Part shown: positions 25,183 through 34,554 of the stretch, in pieces
Layout of the letters: every line of letters starts with the position of its first letter
Numbering within the stretch: the first letter of the stretch is position 1
Source of the DNA: Neptunomonas marina
Lineage (GTDB): Bacteria > Pseudomonadota > Gammaproteobacteria > Pseudomonadales > Balneatricaceae
DNA length: 59,538 nucleotides
Direction: 5' to 3'
Assembly (NCBI RefSeq): GCF_004005935.1
Contig: NZ_SACQ01000011.1
Location: forward strand, 1 to 59,538
The notes under the pieces: generated by a model
Told to the model about the DNA's origin: nothing
What the model saw: the letters and a program-made list of their open reading frames with translations, nothing else
Database searches by the model: none
Program-made: the position numbers and the translations under genes

Positions 25183-25958
25183 GCGTCTACTTTATTGGCG
25201 CAGGCCCCGGCGACCCAGATTTGATGACCGTGAAAGGGCAACGCATTTTGGCGCGCTGCCAAGTGGTGCTTTATGCAGGGTCACTTATTCCGCGCGAAGT
25301 GATTGCAGCGGTGGAACCTAGCGCTGAGCTGATCCGCGATACCGCCACCATGAACCTTGATGAGATCACCGACGTGATCACAACAGCCCATGAAAAAGGC
25401 TGGGATGTGGCTCGGTTACAAAGCGGCGACCCTTCACTCTATGGCGCGATCGGCGAACAGATACGCCGCCTAGAGGCACTGGAGATTCCCTACGAGGTGA
25501 TCCCCGGCGTCAGCGCGATGGCTGCATCGGCGGCATGGCTCGGCAAAGAGCTTACGTTATCGGGCGTTTCGCAAACCATCATTATGACGCGTTATGCGGG
25601 CAAAACCCCATTTCCCAAGCGCGAGCAGCTGCCAGCGCTGGCCCAAAGTGGTGCAACATTAGCGATCCATCTTGGCATCACCCGTATCCATAAGATTGTT
25701 GAGGAGTTGATCCCGCACTACGGTGCCGATTGCCCGGTGGCGGTGTGCTATCGCACCTCTTGGCCTGATCAAGACAAAGTGGTGGGTACGCTGGCAGATA
25801 TCACCGCCAAAGTGCGTGCCAAAGGCTTCACACGGACCGCTCTCATATTGGTTGGCCACGTCTTAGATACCGATAACTTCGCTGACTCTTACCTCTACGA
25901 CAAAGCGCAGGCGCACGTTTACCGCCCGATCCATAAAAAAGCGCCATCTGATAAATAA
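25179..25958 (+). CDS. cobM: Precorrin-4 / cobalt-precorrin-4 C11-methyltransferase
   Basis: 259 aa. VYFIGAGPGDPDLMTVKGQR, LQSGDPSLYGAIGEQ and VIPGVSAMAASAAWLGKELT are the CobM/CbiF motifs. It methylates C11. ATGA overlap with cobJ; cobW follows after 9 bases with AAGGAACAG as ribosome site. Confidence 0.94.
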   Translation: MSVYFIGAGPGDPDLMTVKGQRILARCQVVLYAGSLIPREVIAAVEPSAELIRDTATMNLDEITDVITTAHEKGWDVARLQSGDPSLYGAIGEQIRRLEALEIPYEVIPGVSAMAASAAWLGKELTLSGVSQTIIMTRYAGKTPFPKREQLPALAQSGATLAIHLGITRIHKIVEELIPHYGADCPVAVCYRTSWPDQDKVVGTLADITAKVRAKGFTRTALILVGHVLDTDNFADSYLYDKAQAHVYRPIHKKAPSDK

Positions 25959-25967
25959 GGAACAGAA

Positions 25968-27044
25968 ATGAATCTGCAGAAAGTACCCACCACGATCGTA
26001 ACCGGCTTTCTTGGCAGCGGTAAAACCACGTTGCTATCCAACCTGTTACGCCAAGCACAAGGTAAGCGCATTGCCGTTATCGTGAATGAGTTTGGCGAGC
26101 TAGATATCGATTCAGAGCTGCTCCGCAGCTGCCCACTGGACTGCGAAGAGGATAATACCGCGCCCGCACAAGAGGAGGGCATCTATGAGCTGGCCAACGG
26201 GTGTATCTGCTGCACGGTTGAGGAGGAGTTCCTGCCGGTGATGGAGCAATTGGTTGCCCGCCGTGATCAGATCGACCATATCCTTATTGAAACCAGCGGC
26301 CTCGCGCTACCTAAACCGCTGGTGCAGGCGTTTAACTGGCCCGGCATCAAAGAACACTGCACTGTGGATTCGGTGATTACCGTATTAGATGGCCCAGCGG
26401 TTGCCGCTGGTCGCTTTGCCCACGATGAAGAGAAAGTGCAGGCACAGCGCCTTGCCGATGAGAGCCTCGACCATGACCCTTCACTGCGTGAGCTTTTAGA
26501 TGATCAGCTCAGCGCCGCAGATTTGGTGATCGTAAGTAAGAATGACCTGCTCGACACACCTGCTCGCGAGCGCGTTGAGGCGGTGGTCCAGCGTGAAGTT
26601 CCAGCCCAAGTAAAAACGCTCTATTTGAGTGCTGAAGAGGTTAAACCTGAGTTGGTCATGGGTATTGAAGCGGCAACCGAAGCGCGCATTGATAGCATCC
26701 ATAACCATCATGATCACCACCACGCACATGGCGCTGAGCACGACCATGCCCACGATCATTTTGATTCCATGGTCCTGCGCTGCAACGCAGTCGATGCCGA
26801 TACGCTGCACACCTTACTGAACCAACTGCTCGCAGAAAACGCCATCTATCGTGTGAAAGGCTTTGCCGCTGTTGCGGGTAAACCGATGCGCCACGTCGTG
26901 CAGGCAGTGGGAACACGTCTTGATCACTACTTTGACCGCCTCTGGCAAGCCGATGAAGCCCGCCAAACCCAGCTCGTTTTTATCGGCAAGCACCTTGATG
27001 AAGCGCAGCTACTGGCTGCCTTGAAAACGGCGGAAGTGGCGTAA
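25968..27044 (+). CDS. cobW: CobW-family GTPase metallochaperone
   Basis: 358 aa. G1 motif GFLGSGKTT near residue 14, NEFGELDID, the metal-binding CxCC in NGCICCTVEEEF, and ETSGLALPKP. Around residues 243-263 is a histidine-rich loop (HNHHDHHHAHGAEHD onward), and the CobW C-terminal domain follows. It probably delivers cobalt to the chelatase CobN, whose gene starts 4 bases later. Confidence 0.93.
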   Translation: MNLQKVPTTIVTGFLGSGKTTLLSNLLRQAQGKRIAVIVNEFGELDIDSELLRSCPLDCEEDNTAPAQEEGIYELANGCICCTVEEEFLPVMEQLVARRDQIDHILIETSGLALPKPLVQAFNWPGIKEHCTVDSVITVLDGPAVAAGRFAHDEEKVQAQRLADESLDHDPSLRELLDDQLSAADLVIVSKNDLLDTPARERVEAVVQREVPAQVKTLYLSAEEVKPELVMGIEAATEARIDSIHNHHDHHHAHGAEHDHAHDHFDSMVLRCNAVDADTLHTLLNQLLAENAIYRVKGFAAVAGKPMRHVVQAVGTRLDHYFDRLWQADEARQTQLVFIGKHLDEAQLLAALKTAEVA

Positions 27045-27047
27045 ACA

Positions 27048-30000
27048 ATGCACCTACTGGCAGCTCAACCCGGCGGTTATGTTGAAGACGAGGGGATTAT
27101 CGACCTTGCGCAAACACCTGCGCCGGTTGTTATCCTCGGTGCCGCCGATAGCGCTATTTCGGCGCTGGCGCACGCCATCGACCGCTGCGATACCCCGCTG
27201 CCAGAGGTGCGTTTAGCAAACTGGTTACAGCTCGCTAAACCCGCCGCCTTTGATCTTTACGAACACCGCGTGCTGGAACACGCACACGTGGTGCTGTTGT
27301 CACTGTTGGGCGGGCGCAGCTATTGGGCGTATGGCTTAGAGCGTTTGATGGCGTGGGCCAAGCAAGCCAACCGTACCTTGATTATCGTACCGGGGGATGA
27401 CCAGCCAGACCCTGAGCTAGCCGCCGCATCAACCGTTTCAGCAGCGGATCAGCGGCAAGTATGGCAATACCTGCGCGCCGGCGGGGTAGCAAACGCCAAT
27501 GCGTTGCTTCACTTTCTTGCCGGTAACTATCTTGGCTACCACACAACATGGGAACAACCCCAGCCCTTGCCCGCCTGTATGCTGCTAGCGCCCGATGCAA
27601 GCACGTTATCGCCAACCAGCCTTAGCCAGTGGCAGAGCACTTGGCACACGGAGCAGCCGGTTGCCGTTTTATTGCTGTATCGCAGCCACTTGCAGAGCGG
27701 CAATACCGATGTGTTCTATGGATTGGTGGCCTGCCTACGCGATGCTGGGCTAAATCCACTGCCGGTAGCGATCTCCTCGTTGAAAGAGCCAGACGCACTG
27801 GCCGCCGTTGATCTACTAATTGAGCAAAGCGGTGCCAGCGTGATTTTGAACTGCACCGGTTTTTCGAGCAACCGTGCGGCAGCGCCGGGCCTTGCCTCCA
27901 CAGGAACTGTGTTTAGCTCCCCCTTTGCGGCGCAAATACCGGTGGTGCAACTTGTAATGGCCAGCACTACGCAAGAGGACTGGCAAGACCACAGCCAAGG
28001 GCTGCGCAGCCGTGATATCGCCATGCAGGTGGTCCTTCCCGAGATGGATGGCCGTATTCTCAGCCGCGCTGCCTGCTTTAAAACCTCAACATGGCGCTGC
28101 ACAGCCGCCCAGACCGACGTGGTACGTTTTGAGCTACACCCAGAGCGCGCAGCGTTTGTCTGTGGCTTTGTTGCCCGTACCGCATCCTTAGCAAACAAAG
28201 CCAATCGCGATAAGCGTGTCGCGCTGGTGCTAGCCAACTATCCGACCCATGATGGACGTATTGGCAACGGGGTGGGGTTGGATACACCCGCAGCAACCAT
28301 CAATATCTTGCGCGCATTACAAGCGCAAGGGTATCCGGTTGACGATATTCCAGAAGGCGGTGATGCGCTGATTCGGGCACTGTTACAAAGCATCACCAAC
28401 AACCCCAATACGCTGCACTACCTGCCATGTTGGCAAAGTATGGCTATTGATGAATACATGGCACATTTTGCACAGCTACCGGATGCCTGCCAGCAAGCCG
28501 TTTGGGAGCGTTGGGGTGCACCCGAGCAAGATCATAAGTGCCGTAACGGGCGCTTGATGATCGCCGGAATCCGCTTAGGCGAAACCTTTGTTGGTATTCA
28601 GCCGGCACGGGGTTTTAACCTTGATCTTGCTGCGAACTACCACGATCCTGACCTTATTCCGCCGCATAGTTATCTGGCTTTCTATTTTTGGCTGCGCCAC
28701 ACCTACCAAGTGGATGCCTTTATCCATGTAGGCAAACACGGCAACCTTGAGTGGCTGCCGGGCAAAGGGGTCGCACTTTCTGAGCAATGCTGGCCCGATA
28801 TTGCGTTGGGGCCCATGCCAAATTTCTACCCCTTTATCGTGAATGACCCTGGCGAGGGTGCGCAGGCGAAGCGCCGCACACAAGCGGTGATTATCGACCA
28901 TCTGATGCCCCCCATGACCCGAGCAGAAACCTACGGTGAGATGGCAGAGCTAGAGGGGCTAGTGGATGAGCTTTACCAAGCGATGGGGATGGACCCGCAA
29001 CGCGAGCAGTGGCTGAAAGAGGCGATTTTGGAAACGCTGCAAAGCAGCCATCTGCTTGAAGAGATCGCTCCCGATGGTGGCCAAGGCGAAGCGCTGCTCG
29101 ATAGCCTAGATGCCTACCTTTGCGAGATCAAAGAATCGCAAATCCGTAATGGTCTGCATATTCTGGGTGAGCTTCCATCAAAGGAGAAACTGGCCGACAC
29201 CCTCGTTGCCTTGTTGCGCTTACCACGTGGTTCGGCAAGCCACGAACAGGGCATTTTACACGCATTAGCCAGCGATTTAGCGCTAGATATCGACCCGTTC
29301 GGCGAACCGCAAATGCCTTACCACGGACCAAAGCCACAGCGTTTGGCGCAGGTAGCGGCAGAGGTGTGGCGAAATGTGGGTGATACCCGTGAGCGCTTAG
29401 AACAACTGGCACAGCAACTTGTGATCGACATTGTTCTTGAGCAAAACACGGCTGACACGCTAAGCAATCTACCCGTCACTGCTGAACTCCTTGAGCACGC
29501 CAAAACTGGCGTTTTACAACTTCTTGAGCAGAGCGCAGAACACGAGATCAGCACGCTACTTACGGGTTTAAACGGCGGCTTTGTACCACCTGGGCCAAGC
29601 GGTGCTCCTACCCGTGGGCGCTTAGATACGCTGCCAACGGGGCGCAACTTCTTTTCGGTAGATAATCGTGCAGTTCCTACGAAAGCGGCGTGGGCGTTGG
29701 GGCAAAAATCCGCCGACGCTCTGATTATGCGCCACCTCCAAGAGCATGGCGATTATCCAAAACAGCTGGGCTTATCCGTCTGGGGAACGGCCACCATGCG
29801 TACCGGCGGTGACGATATCGCCCAAGCATTTGCCCTAATGGGCGTGACGCCCGTTTGGGCAGAGCAGGGCAACCGCATCATCGATATCAAGGTGATCCCC
29901 GCTATGTTGATGGCTAGGCCACGTGTGGATGTTACGCTGCGTATATCGGGCTTTTTCCGTGATGCCTTCCCGAATGTGATTAAGCTTTACGACACCGCCG

Positions 30001-30845
30001 TGCAAGCCATCGCCCAGCTTGATGAACCGGGCACCAGTAATGTGATTCGCCAACATATTGAAGCACGCGCCGCCGAGCTCAGTGCACAAGGCATAGCACC
30101 TGATACCGCACAGCGCCAAGCCAGCTATCGCGTTTTTGGCTCTAAACCCGGCGCCTACGGTGCAGGTTTACAAGGCCTCATTGATGAAAAGTGTTGGGAT
30201 AGCCGCGCTGACCTTGCAGAAGCTTACGTCAACTGGGGTGGCTACGCTTATGGACACAATGCTGAAGGAGGCGTGGTTGCGCGCGATGCGTTTATCGAAC
30301 GCCTACGCCACCTTGAAGTCGTGGTACAAAACCAAGATAACCGCGAGCACGACCTGCTGGATTCAGATGATTACTACCAGTTCCAAGGCGGAATGACCGT
30401 TGCCACTGCGGCGCTGCGCGGCCAAGAGCCGGTGGTCTATTTTAGCGATCACGCCAATCCCGAGCGCCCTCATATTCGTACCTTAAAAGAGGAGCTAAAC
30501 CGCGTTATGCGTAGCCGCGTGCTTAACCCGAAATGGCACGCGGCCATGCGCGATCACGGCTATAAAGGGGCCTTTGAGATGGCAGCCACGCTTGATTATC
30601 TGTTCGCCTATGACGCCACCACCACCTTGGTGGGTGATTACCAGTACGACCAGATCTGCGATGCGCTGCTCTTGGATGAGACCAACCGAGACTTCATGTT
30701 GCAGAGCAATGCCCCAGCGTTTGAAAAGATGATCGAACGATTAAGCGAAGCCCACGAGCGCAATATGTGGAGCGACTCAAACGAGCGCTTAGATGCGCTC
30801 AAAGATACCTTGTTAGCGCTGGATGAGCAGCAAGAAAAAAGTTAA
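27048..30845 (+). CDS. cobN: Cobaltochelatase large subunit CobN
   Basis: 1265 aa, full length for the family. Signatures include NYPTHDGRIGNGVGLDTPAA, DAFIHVGKHGNLEWLPGKGV, PFIVNDPGEGAQAKRR and GDYPKQLGLSVWGTATMRTG. It is the porphyrin-binding subunit that inserts Co2+ into hydrogenobyrinic acid diamide with an AAA+ motor. No separate cobS/cobT-type chelatase motor is present, so the fused ChlID protein is the likely partner. It ends just before an AT-rich 49-base gap leading to cbiX. Confidence 0.95.
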   Translation: MHLLAAQPGGYVEDEGIIDLAQTPAPVVILGAADSAISALAHAIDRCDTPLPEVRLANWLQLAKPAAFDLYEHRVLEHAHVVLLSLLGGRSYWAYGLERLMAWAKQANRTLIIVPGDDQPDPELAAASTVSAADQRQVWQYLRAGGVANANALLHFLAGNYLGYHTTWEQPQPLPACMLLAPDASTLSPTSLSQWQSTWHTEQPVAVLLLYRSHLQSGNTDVFYGLVACLRDAGLNPLPVAISSLKEPDALAAVDLLIEQSGASVILNCTGFSSNRAAAPGLASTGTVFSSPFAAQIPVVQLVMASTTQEDWQDHSQGLRSRDIAMQVVLPEMDGRILSRAACFKTSTWRCTAAQTDVVRFELHPERAAFVCGFVARTASLANKANRDKRVALVLANYPTHDGRIGNGVGLDTPAATINILRALQAQGYPVDDIPEGGDALIRALLQSITNNPNTLHYLPCWQSMAIDEYMAHFAQLPDACQQAVWERWGAPEQDHKCRNGRLMIAGIRLGETFVGIQPARGFNLDLAANYHDPDLIPPHSYLAFYFWLRHTYQVDAFIHVGKHGNLEWLPGKGVALSEQCWPDIALGPMPNFYPFIVNDPGEGAQAKRRTQAVIIDHLMPPMTRAETYGEMAELEGLVDELYQAMGMDPQREQWLKEAILETLQSSHLLEEIAPDGGQGEALLDSLDAYLCEIKESQIRNGLHILGELPSKEKLADTLVALLRLPRGSASHEQGILHALASDLALDIDPFGEPQMPYHGPKPQRLAQVAAEVWRNVGDTRERLEQLAQQLVIDIVLEQNTADTLSNLPVTAELLEHAKTGVLQLLEQSAEHEISTLLTGLNGGFVPPGPSGAPTRGRLDTLPTGRNFFSVDNRAVPTKAAWALGQKSADALIMRHLQEHGDYPKQLGLSVWGTATMRTGGDDIAQAFALMGVTPVWAEQGNRIIDIKVIPAMLMARPRVDVTLRISGFFRDAFPNVIKLYDTAVQAIAQLDEPGTSNVIRQHIEARAAELSAQGIAPDTAQRQASYRVFGSKPGAYGAGLQGLIDEKCWDSRADLAEAYVNWGGYAYGHNAEGGVVARDAFIERLRHLEVVVQNQDNREHDLLDSDDYYQFQGGMTVATAALRGQEPVVYFSDHANPERPHIRTLKEELNRVMRSRVLNPKWHAAMRDHGYKGAFEMAATLDYLFAYDATTTLVGDYQYDQICDALLLDETNRDFMLQSNAPAFEKMIERLSEAHERNMWSDSNERLDALKDTLLALDEQQEKS

Positions 30846-30894
30846 TAAACCAATTTATTTAAATTAAATAACTGATTGATTTAAGAGAACTAGT

Positions 30895-31950
30895 GTGAGC
30901 AAAAAAGGCATTATGATCTGCGGCCATGGCAGCCGCGATAAAGCAGCGGAAACAGAGTTCGGCAAAGTTGCATTGGCACTGCGCGAGCGCTTCCCAGAGA
31001 CGCCTGTCGAGTACGGATTTTTAGAGTACTCCGCGCCCAATATCCACATGGGATTGGACAAGCTCGTTGCCGAGGGCTGCGATGAGATCATAGCCGTCCC
31101 CGGAATGCTGTTTGCAGCAACCCACGCCAAGAATGATATCCCTTCGGTACTGACAACCTTTGCAGAAAAACACCCGGGCCTCACCGTACACTATGGCCGA
31201 GAGCTAGGTTTGCATACCTCTATGATTGCGGCGTTTGAAGGCCGTATTTATGAAGCACTCGGCTATGGTGAAGATAATCGCCCAGCAGAGCTGTACGATA
31301 CGCTGCTCGTTGTCGTGGGCCGCGGTACATCGGATACCGAAGCCAACGCAGAGGTCGCTAAGCTAACCCGGATCGTGAACGAGAATATGGGCTTTGGTTG
31401 GGCGAGTACCGTGTATTCGGGCGTTACCTACCCCTCTGTTGGCGTAGGCTTAGAGCAGGTTTTGAAACTGGGCTTTAAACGGGTAGTCGTCGCACCGTAC
31501 TTCCTCTTTACAGGCCGTTTGATCAAGCGCATTAACGCTTACATCGACCGTGTTGCAGCAGCGCATCCTGATGTGGAGATCATTACCGCAGGCTACCTGA
31601 ACGATCACGCCCACGTGATCGATACCTTTGTGGATCGCATCACGGAAGCCGGAGGCGAGCAGGTGGGTGATGAAAGCCTGATGGACTCCTTCCAACGCCG
31701 CCTTGCAGCAGGCGAGGTGGATGTGCACCACCATCACGCGGAGTATCGTGACCACGACCACGACCATCAGCATGATCATGGCCACTCCCACGGTGTCTAT
31801 CGTCATATCGGACACCCCTTGGGGCCACGTACGATGATTGGTGAAGGCGTATGCTGCTGCTTTATGCGCCAGTTCCCCGATGACATTTTGGAAGAGGAAC
31901 GCGCGCGTATTGAAGCGGCACCTGATGAAACACCAATTGCACACCGCTAA
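30895..31950 (+). CDS. cbiX: Sirohydrochlorin cobaltochelatase CbiX (long, His-rich form)
   Basis: 351 aa from a GTG. MICGHGSRDKAAETEFGKVA has the conserved catalytic-site histidine, and a second half repeat carries VVVGRGTSDTEANAEVAKL. Residues about 278-305 form a His/Asp-rich tract (HHHHAEYRDHDHDH onward) and near the end is GEGVCCCFMRQF with three adjacent cysteines. Long CbiX proteins elsewhere carry a His-rich stretch and a Cys Fe-S motif. It inserts cobalt early, at sirohydrochlorin, which is the anaerobic-pathway entry. Confidence 0.93.
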   Translation: MSKKGIMICGHGSRDKAAETEFGKVALALRERFPETPVEYGFLEYSAPNIHMGLDKLVAEGCDEIIAVPGMLFAATHAKNDIPSVLTTFAEKHPGLTVHYGRELGLHTSMIAAFEGRIYEALGYGEDNRPAELYDTLLVVVGRGTSDTEANAEVAKLTRIVNENMGFGWASTVYSGVTYPSVGVGLEQVLKLGFKRVVVAPYFLFTGRLIKRINAYIDRVAAAHPDVEIITAGYLNDHAHVIDTFVDRITEAGGEQVGDESLMDSFQRRLAAGEVDVHHHHAEYRDHDHDHQHDHGHSHGVYRHIGHPLGPRTMIGEGVCCCFMRQFPDDILEEERARIEAAPDETPIAHR

Positions 31951-31952
31951 TT

Positions 31953-32600
31953 ATGAGCCAACATGCGTTTTCAGCCAGTGAGCGCGCGGCGGTTTATCGT
32001 GCTATCGATGAACGCCGCGATATGCGCCACTTCAATTCGTTACCGGTAGCTGAGGATGTTCTGATGCGCATCCTCGCTGCAGGGCACGCAGCCCCCAGCG
32101 TTGGGTTAATGCAGCCGTGGCGTATGATCCGCATCACGCAATCCTCCCTGCGTAAACAGCTACGCCAGTGCGTCGATAAAGAACGTTTAGCCACGGCAAA
32201 AGCCCTGAATGAGCGGGAAAAAGCGTTTTTGGCATTAAAAGTGGAGGGGATGGACCACTGCGCGGAAGCACTGGTAGTGAGTTTGATGGATAAACGTGAG
32301 CCACACATCTTTGGCCGCCGCACACTGCCCGAGATGGATTTAGCTTCGGTGAGCTGCGCTATCCAAAACATGTGGCTCGCCGCACGTGCTGAGGGCGTCG
32401 GTATGGGCTGGGTATCGCTGTTTGACCCGGCCGATGTTGCAAAGCTGCTTGAGATGCCCGCTGGTGCAAAGCCCGTGGCTATCTTATGTATTGGGCATGT
32501 GGATGCGTTTTATCCGCGTCCGATGCTAGAGCAAGAGGGATGGCGCAAACCCGACGCGCTTGCTGATCTATTGTGGGAAAACCGCTGGGAGCACAGCTAA
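31953..32600 (+). CDS. bluB: 5,6-dimethylbenzimidazole synthase BluB
   Basis: 215 aa. AIDERRDMRHFNSLPV, HAAPSVGLMQPWRMIRI and EGVGMGWVSLF are BluB/nitroreductase-fold motifs. It converts reduced FMN and O2 to DMB, the lower ligand base used by CobT. Oxygen is required, so part of this pathway is aerobic. Its stop overlaps the cbiB start (TAATG). Confidence 0.93.
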   Translation: MSQHAFSASERAAVYRAIDERRDMRHFNSLPVAEDVLMRILAAGHAAPSVGLMQPWRMIRITQSSLRKQLRQCVDKERLATAKALNEREKAFLALKVEGMDHCAEALVVSLMDKREPHIFGRRTLPEMDLASVSCAIQNMWLAARAEGVGMGWVSLFDPADVAKLLEMPAGAKPVAILCIGHVDAFYPRPMLEQEGWRKPDALADLLWENRWEHS

Positions 32601-33532
32601 TGCCGTGGGATTTCGCAATATGGCCCGCGCTGGCAGTAGCGCTTGCTTGTATGCTCGACCGTTGGCTGGGCGAACCTCAGCGCCATCACCCTTTAGTGAT
32701 CTTTGGCGCGTGGGCAGATAAGATCCATTGTGTTCGATGGTTTAAGCGCCAAGACCCACTCCAGCAGCGCTTAGCTGGAGCCGCAATGCTTGCCAGCGCT
32801 GTGCTACCGTGGGTCTTGGGAGCCGCGTTACTTACGCAGCTGCCCGCCATCGGTGAGCTGCTAAGCGTTGTGCTGCTCTATGGTTGTATCGGCCACCAAA
32901 GTTTACGTGAGCATGTATTACCTATCGCCAGTTCACTTAAAGCAGGCGATACCAAACAAGCGAGGGCGCTGGCTTCAAGGATTGTCAGCCGCGACCCTGA
33001 GAAGATGGATCCCACCAAAGCCGCCATCGAATCCACTCTAGAGAACGGTACCGATGGGGTTTTTGCTGCCATCTTCTGGTTTCTAATTGCAGGCGCACCG
33101 GGGGCAGTGCTGTATCGCCTAGTGAACACGCTTGATGCGATGTGGGGCTATAAAACCGCCGAGTTGTTGCATATCGGCTGGGCTGCCGCCCGATTGGATG
33201 ATCTGCTCAACTACGTGCCAGCACGCCTCACTGCGTTGAGTTATGCGCTACTTGGAAACACTCGGTCAGCGCTCCGTTGCTGGAAAACCCAAGCGCACCT
33301 TTGCGCAAGCCCCAACGGCGGGCCTGTGATGTGTGCCGGCGCGGGCGCGCTGCAGATCGAGCTAGGCGGGCCAACGTGGTACCACGGCCAGTGCGTTGAA
33401 AAGCCAGTGATGGGCGAGGGCAAAGCACCCGATGCCGATAGCATTTTAGCCGCGCTACAGCTGGTGAAACACACTCTGCTACTATGGATTGCTGCAGCAT
33501 TTGCCATAGGTTTTCTGGAGAGCGGGCTATGA
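32600..33532 (+). CDS. cbiB: Adenosylcobinamide-phosphate synthase CbiB
   Basis: 310 aa from ATG 32600 (TAATG overlap with bluB), preferred over GTG 32573. Membrane protein with about five helices; MLDRWLGEPQRHHPLVIFG, SRDPEKMDPTKAAIESTLEN, and NGGPVMCAGAGALQIELGG are diagnostic. It attaches aminopropanol or its phosphate to cobyric acid. Overlaps cobD by ATGA. Confidence 0.92.
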   Translation: MPWDFAIWPALAVALACMLDRWLGEPQRHHPLVIFGAWADKIHCVRWFKRQDPLQQRLAGAAMLASAVLPWVLGAALLTQLPAIGELLSVVLLYGCIGHQSLREHVLPIASSLKAGDTKQARALASRIVSRDPEKMDPTKAAIESTLENGTDGVFAAIFWFLIAGAPGAVLYRLVNTLDAMWGYKTAELLHIGWAAARLDDLLNYVPARLTALSYALLGNTRSALRCWKTQAHLCASPNGGPVMCAGAGALQIELGGPTWYHGQCVEKPVMGEGKAPDADSILAALQLVKHTLLLWIAAAFAIGFLESGL

Positions 33533-34548
33533 ACCCTGCGCCAAGCCATGGTGGCCGTTTAATTGAAGCGATGCAGCGCCACCCAGAGATAACCGACTGG
33601 TTAGACCTCTCGACAGGGCTTAACCCCCAACCATGGCAACCGCCAGATATACCGCTAGCGGTGTGGCATCGTTTACCCGAGCCAAACGACGGCTTAGAAG
33701 CCTCTGCAAAAGCCTACTATCAATGCGACGCTTTGCTGCCCGTCGCTGGTAGCCAGATGGCGATACAGGCACTACCGCAGCTACGCAGGCAGCTCTGTGG
33801 TATTGCGAACGTGGCGGTTTTGGACTTCAGCTACCAAGAGCATGGCTATCGTTGGGCGCTATCGGGCCACCGTGTAGAACGCTTCGCCAGCTTTCCACTG
33901 GATGATCTTGCGTGGTTGGATCACATTGATGTGCTCGTTGTTATCAATCCCAACAACCCAACAGCGCAGCGCTGGACGCCTGAACAACTATTGCGCTGGC
34001 ATACGCATCTTGCTCGCCGTGATGGTTGGCTCATCGTGGATGAAGCTTTTATCGATACGCAACCTGCACACAGCGTATCTAGCGATGCACCGCACCTAAA
34101 TGGGCTGATTGTGATGCGCTCGGTAGGTAAGTTCTTTGGTTTAGCGGGGCTGCGTGCAGGCTTTGTGATCACCGAGCCAACGCTACTTGATCAACTTGCC
34201 CAGTTTATTGGCCCCTGGGCACTGTCTGGGCCTGCACGCTACATTCTGCAACAAGCGCTTATAGATATGCAGTGGCAGAACGAAGCAAAAGAAAGCCTAG
34301 AAACTTTATCAAATAATCTTTTTAATATCTTGTTATCAAAGGGTTTTAAAGAAACCAGAAAGACAGATCTATTTATCACTGCAGACACCCCAAACGCTAA
34401 AGAGATCGCAGATAAGCTTGAACAACAGGGTATCCTCGTGCGGCTATTTGCAGAACAACGCCAGCTGAGATTTGGCTTACCAGCCTCACCAGAGCAGTTT
34501 TTACGCTTAGAAAACGCACTCGACCGACTTGCTAAACGGAGCATCTAA
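33529..34548 (+). CDS. cobD: L-threonine-O-3-phosphate decarboxylase
   Basis: 339 aa from ATG 33529 (ATGA overlap with cbiB); the ATG at 33484 lies within cbiB. The start HGGRLIEAMQRHPEITDWLD and LSTGLNPQPW are CobD-like. VVINPNNPTAQRWTPEQL and RSVGKFFGLAGLRAGF, with the PLP lysine, mark an aminotransferase-fold PLP enzyme. It supplies (R)-1-aminopropan-2-ol phosphate. Called cobC in the Pseudomonas naming. Confidence 0.9.
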   Translation: MNPAPSHGGRLIEAMQRHPEITDWLDLSTGLNPQPWQPPDIPLAVWHRLPEPNDGLEASAKAYYQCDALLPVAGSQMAIQALPQLRRQLCGIANVAVLDFSYQEHGYRWALSGHRVERFASFPLDDLAWLDHIDVLVVINPNNPTAQRWTPEQLLRWHTHLARRDGWLIVDEAFIDTQPAHSVSSDAPHLNGLIVMRSVGKFFGLAGLRAGFVITEPTLLDQLAQFIGPWALSGPARYILQQALIDMQWQNEAKESLETLSNNLFNILLSKGFKETRKTDLFITADTPNAKEIADKLEQQGILVRLFAEQRQLRFGLPASPEQFLRLENALDRLAKRSI

Positions 34549-34554
34549 CATCAC

